Program-made: the position numbers and the translations under genes
Part shown: piece after piece, positions 15,816 to 21,647 of the stretch
How positions within the stretch are numbered: position 1 is the stretch's first letter
Layout of the letters: each line of letters begins with the position of its first letter
The notes under the pieces: model-generated
Seen by the model: only the letters and a program-made list of their open reading frames with translations
Told to the model about the DNA's origin: nothing
The model's database searches: none
Source: Oscillospiraceae bacterium
Lineage (GTDB): Bacteria > Bacillota > Clostridia > Oscillospirales > Oscillospiraceae
DNA: 25,069 nt
NCBI GenBank assembly: GCA_020025655.1
Contig: JAHHRR010000026.1
Span: 1 to 25,069 of the forward strand
Direction of reading: 5' to 3'

Positions 15816-15830
15816 TCTTTAATTTCTTTT

Positions 15831-15859
15831 ACTATATCACCGACATTTTATCTTGTCAA
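15831..15859 (-). promoter_or_regulatory. Sigma-A-like promoter of the rib operon
   Basis: On the minus strand, a perfect TTGACA (15859-15854), a 17-base spacer, and TATAGT (15836-15831). It starts only eight bases past the pfkB stop codon. Transcription should start near 15824, just ahead of the aptamer. Confidence 0.88.
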
Positions 15860-15866
15860 TCCGTAC

Positions 15867-16832
15867 TCATAAATTGCCATCGGCAATAAGATTTTCTATT
15901 TCCTCTCTTGAGGGCATAACCGCAGCTGCCCCGTAACGGGTGCAGACAATACCTGCTGCCGCAGATGCAACGCTCAAGATTCGTGTAAGCTCGTCTTTTG
16001 CAGGCATTTTCGGGTCTTCCGCATTCAAAAGTTCAGAAAGTGCCACTCCGCAGAAGGCATCCCCTGCACCGGTGCTGTCCACCGCTTTAAGGCAGGTATA
16101 GGCCGGATGATATACCGTTTCCGCCTTGTTCATTGCGTAAGCTCCCGCTCTTGCGCAGGTTATAAAAAGAAGGCTTATGTCAAATTCATCCATTAACCGT
16201 CTGCCGCTTTTTTCTATATCGGAACTGCCGTAAAAGAATTCCAGCTCGTCATCCGATATTTTGACTATATCGGCATATCCCAAAACCGTTCTCATGGCTT
16301 CTCTTGCGCTTTCTTCCGAAGCCCAGAGCTTCAGTCTTATATTCGGGTCTGCTGAAATTATTGTCCCGCAGGTCTTTGCTGTTTCCAGTGCTTTCATTGT
16401 GGCTGATTTTGCAGGCTCGTGGGTCATGGACAGCGTTCCGCAGTGGAACACTTTTGCACTTTTTATAAGCTCTTCGTCCACTTCCTCCGCTCTCAGCAGG
16501 GTGTCTGCACCGGGTTTTCTGGCAAAGGAGAAGCTTCTGCTGCCGTCCTCTCCCAGAGTTACAAATGCAAGGGTTGTAAAGCTCTCGTCCGTAAGATACA
16601 GCGAATCGGCATTTATGCCCTGATGCTCTATGCTGTCTTTAAGCCGCTTTCCGAAATCATCATTTCCCACTTTTCCGATAAACGCAGTCTTTCGCCCCAG
16701 CTTTGCCGCCGCTGCTAGCATATTGCAGGGCGCTCCGCCCGGATTTGCTTCAAACAGGAAATTCCCCTGCTGAGATTTTCCCTGAGGGGTAAAATCAATC
16801 AGCAGCTCTCCAAGTGCAACTATATCATACAT
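15867..16832 (-). CDS. PfkB-family carbohydrate kinase (fructokinase-like)
   Basis: A 321-residue ribokinase/PfkB-fold sugar kinase. The N-terminus YDIVALGELLIDFTPQG, with PGGAPCNMLAAAAKLG (31-46), and the ATP-site signature DSTGAGDAFCG (252-262) with catalytic base D258 are visible. The sequence is most like ScrK-type fructokinases, which make fructose 6-phosphate; other sugars cannot be excluded. The open frame extends upstream into the DUF4186 gene, but GGAG (16843-16840) seven bases before the ATG at 16832, and family alignment, fix the start. It follows the DUF4186 stop by 11 bases, so the two are co-transcribed. No terminator separates it from the rib promoter, so read-through into the riboswitch leader is possible. 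Confidence 0.92.
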   Translation of the reverse strand: MYDIVALGELLIDFTPQGKSQQGNFLFEANPGGAPCNMLAAAAKLGRKTAFIGKVGNDDFGKRLKDSIEHQGINADSLYLTDESFTTLAFVTLGEDGSRSFSFARKPGADTLLRAEEVDEELIKSAKVFHCGTLSMTHEPAKSATMKALETAKTCGTIISADPNIRLKLWASEESAREAMRTVLGYADIVKISDDELEFFYGSSDIEKSGRRLMDEFDISLLFITCARAGAYAMNKAETVYHPAYTCLKAVDSTGAGDAFCGVALSELLNAEDPKMPAKDELTRILSVASAAAGIVCTRYGAAAVMPSREEIENLIADGNL

Positions 16833-16843
16833 AATTTTTCTCC

Positions 16844-17194
16844 TTACAGCTGGCGCTCTATCCAAACCATTATAAGATTTACAAGCCGCTCCTGTTCAGA
16901 TTCTGTTAACGGCCTTCCCGGTGAGACCTTGTACCACTTCTGAAGGCAGCCACGGCAGCAGCAGGCCGTGCCATGCATTGCCTTGAAAACCGGATGACCC
17001 CGCATCGGTGTCTGCTTTCCGTCATTTTTCGGATAGGCCGGTGCCAGCTTCTGTGCAATAAAATCTCCGGCGTGCCGCCTGATAGTATCCATGCCCTTAT
17101 CAGCTATATACTTTCGGTCTTTGTCGTCAAGCTTAAAGCCTGAACGAAACCTTGATTTTTGCAGCTTCAAAAGGGCTTCGTCTATTGTCTGCAT
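16844..17194 (-). CDS. DUF4186-family protein
   Basis: A 116-residue soluble protein that I recognise as DUF4186, of unknown function. Conserved-looking blocks are SRFRSGFKL (14-22), DTIRRHAGDFIAQKLAPAYP (36-55), NDGKQTPMRGHPVF (57-70), and ACCCRGCLQKWYKV (77-90). The cluster C78, C79, C80 and C83 with H41, H67 and H74 could bind metal, but this is only inference. The start is the ATG at 17194, preceded by AGAGGTGG; an upstream in-frame extension has no ribosome binding site. It is the first gene of a two-gene unit with the PfkB kinase, whose ribosome binding site overlaps its stop codon. Confidence 0.82.
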   Translation of the reverse strand: MQTIDEALLKLQKSRFRSGFKLDDKDRKYIADKGMDTIRRHAGDFIAQKLAPAYPKNDGKQTPMRGHPVFKAMHGTACCCRGCLQKWYKVSPGRPLTESEQERLVNLIMVWIERQL

Positions 17195-17217
17195 ACTGCC
17201 ACCTCTAATCTGAGTAT

Positions 17218-17247
17218 ATAATAAACCTCTGCTCAAGTCCCCTGCAA
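17218..17247 (-). promoter_or_regulatory. Candidate promoter of the DUF4186-pfkB unit
   Basis: On the minus strand, TTGCAG (17247-17242), an 18-base spacer, and TATTAT (17223-17218). It would give a leader of about 17 bases that includes the ribosome binding site. Confidence 0.5.
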
Positions 17248-17361
17248 GCAGATTTTTTCGCCCTGTGGCGAGTATTCAGCAGCCGTAACAAGAACTCCAA
17301 TGAGAGAATTTACAAATATTAAATGATTAAATCCTCTATAATTGATATATTATAAAAATGA

Positions 17362-17396
17362 CGGCGGCAGATCCGCCGATTTGGGCTTAATAGCCC
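17362..17396 (+). other. Two small hairpins in the leader of the zinc peptidase gene
   Basis: CGGCGG/CCGCCG (17362-17367 and 17373-17378, five-base loop) and GGGCT/AGCCC (17383-17387 and 17392-17396, four-base loop) stand side by side, ending eight bases before the GGAG of the next gene. Neither is followed by a T-run, so they are not terminators. They could stabilise the leader or affect translation. Confidence 0.4.
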
Positions 17397-17413
17397 TGAA
17401 AAAAGGAGTTTAT

Positions 17414-18115
17414 ATGTATTTAGACTGGACATATGTAGTTTTAGTTATGCCTGCCGTGCTTTTGTCTCTCTGGGCAAGCTCCAGAGTAAACAGCACCTTC
17501 AAGCACTACAACAGCGTTTACAATCACAGAGGTCTTACCGGTGCTCAGGCAGCTCGATATGTTCTTGACAGAAACGGACTTTCAAACATCCGCATTGAAC
17601 ATATAGGCGGTGAGCTTACCGATCATTTTGACCCCTCCGCCGGAGTTATTCGCCTTTCAGACAGCGTATATAACAGTGCATCCTGCGCAGCCGTAGGTGT
17701 TGCGTGCCACGAAGCCGGACACGCTATTCAGCACGCAGTTAACTATGTTCCCATAAAAATAAGAGCCGCTATTATCCCTATCACAAACTTCGGCGCAAAG
17801 CTTGCAATGCCCCTTATCATTCTGGGCCTTGTATTCAGCTCCTTCAGCCCTGTTTTCACATGGTTTGCCTATGCCGGAATCATATGCTTCGGACTTTCAA
17901 CCCTCTTCCAGCTGGTCACCCTCCCCACTGAGTTTGATGCAAGCAAAAGGGCTTTACAGTGCATAGAGGGTGGAAACCTCCTGCAGGGTGAAGAGTACGA
18001 AGGCGCCAAAAAGGTTCTTTCCGCCGCTGCACTTACCTATGTTGCCGCACTGGCGGTATCCTTAATGCAGCTTCTGCGTTTTGTGCTTATCTTCTCTTCA
18101 AGAGATAAAGACTGA
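17414..18115 (+). CDS. YugP-like neutral zinc metallopeptidase, membrane protein
   Basis: A 233-residue membrane protein of the Zn_peptidase_2 (YugP) family. An N-terminal membrane segment (about 5-22) leads to a soluble region with LTGAQAARYVLDRNGLSNI and GVIRLSDSVYNS. The zinc motif HEAGH follows, with H99, E100 and H103 in VACHEAGHAIQHA. Two or three more membrane segments lie at about 130-170, then LPTEFDASKRAL, where E173 is the likely third zinc ligand, and a last membrane segment near the C-terminus. It presumably cleaves membrane or envelope proteins; natural substrates are not well known. GGAG five bases before the ATG at 17414 sets the start; the longer frame is untranslated leader. 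A terminator follows closely. Confidence 0.92.
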   Translation: MYLDWTYVVLVMPAVLLSLWASSRVNSTFKHYNSVYNHRGLTGAQAARYVLDRNGLSNIRIEHIGGELTDHFDPSAGVIRLSDSVYNSASCAAVGVACHEAGHAIQHAVNYVPIKIRAAIIPITNFGAKLAMPLIILGLVFSSFSPVFTWFAYAGIICFGLSTLFQLVTLPTEFDASKRALQCIEGGNLLQGEEYEGAKKVLSAAALTYVAALAVSLMQLLRFVLIFSSRDKD

Positions 18116-18152
18116 AATAAAAGGTCTGATTTTCTCTGTACGGCTGAATGTA

Positions 18153-18189
18153 AAAAAACGAGGTGTATAATACATACACCTCGTTTTTT
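18153..18189. terminator. Strong bidirectional terminator after the zinc peptidase gene
   Basis: Perfect 15-base arms (18153-18167 and 18175-18189) with core CGAGGTGTA/TACACCTCG, a seven-base loop, and flanking A and T tracts. It follows the stop codon by about 40 bases. Confidence 0.88.
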
Positions 18190-18225
18190 AGTTCGGTTTA
18201 ATGTCGCTGCTGTATAGTTTAAAAC

Positions 18226-18380
18226 TTACAGCCCAACAATTTTATTATATTCTTCCACTTCTTCAAAGTCAATCGAAAAATACCATAAAACGTGCTTTTC
18301 TACCATTTGCACTGTTTTAACCCTGCCAATTCGTACAGTTTAGTGTCTTGCAATTCCCTTATGGCGGTGTTACTATATAG
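18226..18380 (-). pseudogene. Possible remnant of a decayed gene (two short adjoining frames)
   Basis: On the minus strand, one open frame of 26 codons (18380 to 18303, ending in TAG) contains NTAIRELQDTKLYELAGL. A second, in another frame, starts at an ATG at 18306 and gives 26 codons (HVLWYFSIDFEEVEEYNKI) to a TAA at 18226. Both have the charged, hydrophobic mix of real protein, and a single-base shift near 18303 would join them. No ribosome binding site is seen, and I do not recognise the family. A frameshifted gene end is plausible, but chance open frames of this length are common. Confidence 0.25.
18348..18376 (+). promoter_or_regulatory. Candidate promoter of the intergenic small RNA
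   Basis: TTGCAA (18348-18353), a 17-base spacer, and TACTAT (18371-18376). Each box differs from consensus at two positions. It would start transcription near 18383, right before the structured region. Confidence 0.45.
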
Positions 18381-18382
18381 TC

Positions 18383-18630
18383 ACAGAAAGGAAATACCAA
18401 ACATAAGAAAAGGTAGTAAATCGAAGGATCGACGGAAGACAGTTCTTAGGTGTTTGATTTCTGGAGGATTCCTGTAAAGGAAGGAACCCGAAGGGTCGAC
18501 AATGTTTTAAATGGAACAGAGATCCCATTGAGCAGAAAGAGAGGTAACCATATGATGTTGGATATTAAGAGTTCACAGAATTAACCCCTGATTGGTTGAA
18601 AGTATCGCCGGTCAGGGGTTAGTTCTTTTT
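18383..18630 (+). ncRNA. Candidate structured small RNA of about 250 nt, family unassigned
   Basis: The region codes for no protein yet shows an RNA-gene layout: promoter-like boxes, structured body, intrinsic terminator. A long-range stem joins AATACCAAACAT (18393-18404) with ATGTTGGATATT (18555-18566), about 11 pairs with two single-base bulges. Inside lie TTCCT-GTAA-AGGAA (18469-18482), whose loop is a GNRA tetraloop, ACCC-GAA-GGGT (18486-18496), and AATGG/CCATT (about 18510-18529). The 3' end is the terminator stem TAACCCCTGA/TCAGGGGTTA and a T-run. Purine-rich single strands, such as GAAGGATCGACGGAAGAC, separate the helices, as in known large structured RNAs. I suspect a family such as raiA but cannot confirm it. 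Confidence 0.55.
18582..18630 (+). terminator. Terminator of the candidate small RNA
   Basis: Ten-base arms TAACCCCTGA (18582-18591) and TCAGGGGTTA (18612-18621), followed by GTTCTTTTT (18622-18630). Confidence 0.8.
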
Positions 18631-18648
18631 ATGGGATATATTCTGTCT

Positions 18649-18672
18649 GCACCCGATGGCGGGTGCTTTTTT
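18649..18672 (+). terminator. Second intrinsic terminator
   Basis: Arms GCACCCG (18649-18655) and CGGGTGC (18660-18666) with the tetraloop ATGG and TTTTTT. It is compact and strong, only 19 bases past the previous terminator, so it acts as a backup before pcp. Confidence 0.85.
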
Positions 18673-18728
18673 CATGCCTTTTTGCCTCCTGCGGCAGCTA
18701 TAAATCTTCACAAGTCTTTTTCGGCTCA

Positions 18729-18757
18729 TTGAACTGTAAATGCCGAAATGTTATACT
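18729..18757 (+). promoter_or_regulatory. Sigma-A-like promoter of pcp
   Basis: TTGAAC (18729-18734), a 17-base spacer, and TATACT (18752-18757), 30 bases before the start codon. Confidence 0.75.
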
Positions 18758-18787
18758 GAGCATATAAATTTTTAGGAGCTTTTATAT

Positions 18788-19381
18788 ATGAAAATTCTGC
18801 TCACAGGTTTCGATCCCTTCGGAGGGGAAAAGATAAATCCCGCCTACGAGGCAGTAAAGAAAGTGACTGCCCCCGACGGAAAAGAGCTTATAAAGCTCGA
18901 GGTACCCACTGTATTCGGTAAATCCATTAAGATAGTAACGGATGCTATTGAACTGCATAAGCCGGATGCGGTAATCTGCATCGGTCAGGCCGGCGGCAGA
19001 GCTGCCGTAACTCCAGAGCGCATTGCGATTAACATTGCCGATGCCGAATCGGCCGACAACGAGGGCAACCGTCCGATAGACGAGCCTGTTATTTTCGGCG
19101 GCGAGAACGCACTTTTTTCCACTCTGCCTGTTAAGAAGATGATTGAAGCCATCAACAGCGCCGGTGTCCCCGCCCGTATTTCAAATTCTGCCGGTACCTT
19201 TGTCTGCAATCAGCTTATGTACGGAGTGCTGAGCTACTGCCGCATTCACTGCCCCGATACCATTGCAGGCTTTATCCATGTGCCTTTTCTTCCCCAGCAG
19301 GTCGAAAACAGAGAAAATATTCCCAGTATGACCCTTGAGGATATGGTAAAAGCACTGAATGCCGCTCTGGCTGTGCTTTAA
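18788..19381 (+). CDS. pcp: Pyroglutamyl-peptidase I (pyrrolidone-carboxylate peptidase)
   Basis: A 197-residue cysteine peptidase of family C15, slightly short of the usual 200-215. It removes N-terminal pyroglutamate from peptides in the cytoplasm. Landmarks in order: ILLTGFDPFGGEKINPA (3-19), the glutamate region TPERIAIN with E77, NSAGTFVCNQLMYGVL with catalytic C140, and GFIHVPFLPQQ with catalytic H164. All three triad positions are present. AGGAG nine bases before the ATG supports the start, and a good promoter precedes it. It is followed after 133 bases by another peptidase gene on the same strand without a clear terminator between. Confidence 0.96.
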   Translation: MKILLTGFDPFGGEKINPAYEAVKKVTAPDGKELIKLEVPTVFGKSIKIVTDAIELHKPDAVICIGQAGGRAAVTPERIAINIADAESADNEGNRPIDEPVIFGGENALFSTLPVKKMIEAINSAGVPARISNSAGTFVCNQLMYGVLSYCRIHCPDTIAGFIHVPFLPQQVENRENIPSMTLEDMVKALNAALAVL

Positions 19382-19514
19382 CAGTCTCTGCAAGGCGGAT
19401 TTCTGCTGCATTTTATAACCGCAGTTTTTTATCGGAATTTTTATAATTTCTCATTTATCTTAAAAATTCTTTGTGTTATACTCTAGGCATAAATACATAT
19501 GAAAGGACATTCAC

Positions 19515-21497
19515 ATGAACGCAATCGAGTTAAAAGACTTCTTAAAATATCGCTTTCTCTCTGACGTGAAGTATGCCCCCGACGGCAAATCCGCTGCTTT
19601 TGTAGTTTCAAACTGCAATGAGGATGAAAACAGCTACGAAGGCAGACTCTGGTTCTATGACGGAGAACTAAAACAGCTTACCGATTTAGGTTCTGAACGC
19701 AGCTTTATCTGGGAAGATGAGCGCCACATCCTTTTCCCCGCAGTTCGTTCCGCTGCTGAGAAGAAACGCCAGACCGCCAAAGAGCAGTTCACAAGCTACT
19801 ATCGTCTGGACATCCACGGCGGTGAAGCTCTGCCTGCATTCACTCTGCCTTTTGCCGCAGGAAGCATTAAAAAGGCTGACTGGGGCTATGCTGTTATCGG
19901 CAGCATTGATATGAATTTCCCTGATTACTACAAAATGTCCGACGACGAGCGCAAGGAGACCGCCAAGCATTACGAGGACGAAAAGGACTATGAGGTTCTG
20001 GATGAAATCCCCTTCTGGCTCAACGGTCAGGGTGTAACCAATAAGCAGCGCAGCGCCCTTTTCACCTATATTGACGGCGAGGTCAAACGTATAACCCGCC
20101 CTGAGTTTGACATGGGCAGCATGGTTATAATCGGCAGTGATATATTCTTCAACGGCTCTGCCTTTACCGACAAATACGATATTAAAAACGGTCAGATTTA
20201 TAAGTACAGCGTTGAGACTGATGAGATTACCACCGTTGTGAATGTTCCCGAGCTGAGCATCGGCAGTATGCTGGAGGTAAACGGCAAAATCTATGTTTCC
20301 GCATCCGACTGCGAGCGCTACGGCGTAAACGAAAACAGCTGGGTATATGTTCTTGACCCTGTAAGCTATGACTTCAAACTTCTTCAGAAGCAGGAATGCA
20401 GTATGTACGGTATTGTCGGCTCCGACTGCCGTTTAGGCGGCGGTGCCATGTGGCAGGCCAAGGGTGACTCCCTGTACTTTATTGCCACAAGAGAGGGTAA
20501 CGCAGTTTTGAATAAGCTTCTGCCCGACGGCAGTGAGCATACTGTTATCGGCAAGGCCGGCAGCATTGATGCTATCGCTCTTTCCGAGAACAATTCAAAG
20601 GCTCTCTTAATCGCACTTTACGACAACAAGCTTCAGGAGCTTTACTCCGCTGACCTGACAAGCGGAGAAATCACCTGCCTGAGTCACTTTAATGATGAGG
20701 CTCTGGAGGGTAAATATGTAGCAGACTACAACACTCTGCACATCCAGAGTGAGGGATATGAAATTGAAGGCTGGGTAATGCTGCCTAAGGATTATGACCC
20801 CGAAAAGACCTATCCCGCAGTTCTTGATATTCACGGCGGCCCCAAAACCGTCTACGGTCCTGTATTCTACCATGAGATGCAGCTCTGGGCAGGCATGGGA
20901 TACTTTGTATTCTTCTGCAATCCCAAGGGCGGCGACGGCAGAGACAATGAGTTTATGGATATCCGCGGTGACTATGGCGGAACTGACTTTAAGAACCTTA
21001 TGGACTTCACCGATGCCGTTCTTAAAGCCTATCCACAGATTGACCCCAAGCGTGTTTGCGTTACCGGCGGCAGCTACGGCGGATTTATGACTAACTGGGT
21101 CATAGGTCACACCGACCGCTTCTGCTGCGCAGCTTCACAGCGCTCCATATCCAACTGGCTCTCCTTCCACGGTGTCAGCGATATAGGCTTCTATTTTGCA
21201 ACCGACCAGAACAAGGCCGATTTCTTCACTCAGCCTGAAATTCTCTGGGAACATTCCCCTGTTAAATATGCAGATCAGGTAAAGACTCCTACTCTCTTTA
21301 TCCACTCTGACGAGGATTATCGCTGCCCCCTTGAGCAGGGTCTGCAAATGTTCACCGCTCTCAAGGCAAGATATGTACCTGCAAGACTCTGCCTCTTCCA
21401 CGGCGAAAATCACGAACTCTCCCGCTCCGGAAAACCGCTGCACAGAGTCCGCAGACTGACCGAGATCACTGACTGGTTTGAAAAATACAGCAAGTAA
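19515..21497 (+). CDS. S9-family serine peptidase (acylaminoacyl/dipeptidyl peptidase-like)
   Basis: A 660-residue prolyl-oligopeptidase-family enzyme. Residues 1 to about 390 form the beta-propeller lid that admits only short peptides. Residues about 400-660 form the alpha/beta hydrolase domain: AVLDIHGGPKTVYG, NPKGGDGRDNEFM, the nucleophile motif GGSYGGFMTNW with S520, HSDEDYRCPLEQG with D601, and GENHELSRSGKP with H633, completing the triad. No signal peptide is visible, so it is probably cytoplasmic, clipping acylated or dipeptide N-termini from peptides. AAGGA (19503-19507), seven bases before the ATG, supports the start. TATACT at about 19476-19481 may be its -10 box, with only a weak -35. 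Confidence 0.94.
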   Translation: MNAIELKDFLKYRFLSDVKYAPDGKSAAFVVSNCNEDENSYEGRLWFYDGELKQLTDLGSERSFIWEDERHILFPAVRSAAEKKRQTAKEQFTSYYRLDIHGGEALPAFTLPFAAGSIKKADWGYAVIGSIDMNFPDYYKMSDDERKETAKHYEDEKDYEVLDEIPFWLNGQGVTNKQRSALFTYIDGEVKRITRPEFDMGSMVIIGSDIFFNGSAFTDKYDIKNGQIYKYSVETDEITTVVNVPELSIGSMLEVNGKIYVSASDCERYGVNENSWVYVLDPVSYDFKLLQKQECSMYGIVGSDCRLGGGAMWQAKGDSLYFIATREGNAVLNKLLPDGSEHTVIGKAGSIDAIALSENNSKALLIALYDNKLQELYSADLTSGEITCLSHFNDEALEGKYVADYNTLHIQSEGYEIEGWVMLPKDYDPEKTYPAVLDIHGGPKTVYGPVFYHEMQLWAGMGYFVFFCNPKGGDGRDNEFMDIRGDYGGTDFKNLMDFTDAVLKAYPQIDPKRVCVTGGSYGGFMTNWVIGHTDRFCCAASQRSISNWLSFHGVSDIGFYFATDQNKADFFTQPEILWEHSPVKYADQVKTPTLFIHSDEDYRCPLEQGLQMFTALKARYVPARLCLFHGENHELSRSGKPLHRVRRLTEITDWFEKYSK

Positions 21498-21524
21498 GTT
21501 TACATAATCTGAATTTATAAATTT

Positions 21525-21575
21525 CACCCCGTTTGAAGAAGCTGCAAAACAGCTCCGTCAAACGGGGTGTTCTCT
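21525..21575 (+). terminator. Hairpin terminator after the S9 peptidase gene
   Basis: Perfect 12-base arms CACCCCGTTTGA (21525-21536) and TCAAACGGGGTG (21558-21569), with an inner GCTG/CAGC stem, followed by TTCTCT. The T-run is weak. Confidence 0.65.
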
Positions 21576-21647
21576 ATTCATTAAGCTTTGCCTTTGCACA
21601 CCGCTCCGGCACAGGGATAGACATGGAGCTGTTGTTTTGGTATTAAG

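Larger units (their letters stand above)
18190..18382. other. Gene-free stretch left of the candidate small RNA
   Basis: No intact gene on either strand. The minus strand holds two adjoining short open frames with protein-like composition (see the possible pseudogene), and the plus strand holds the promoter-like boxes of the candidate RNA at its right end. Confidence 0.5.

Noticed and set aside
18226..18380. Programmed frameshift joining the two short frames
   Set aside because: No slippery heptamer or downstream pseudoknot is seen at the junction; mutation or chance explains it more simply.
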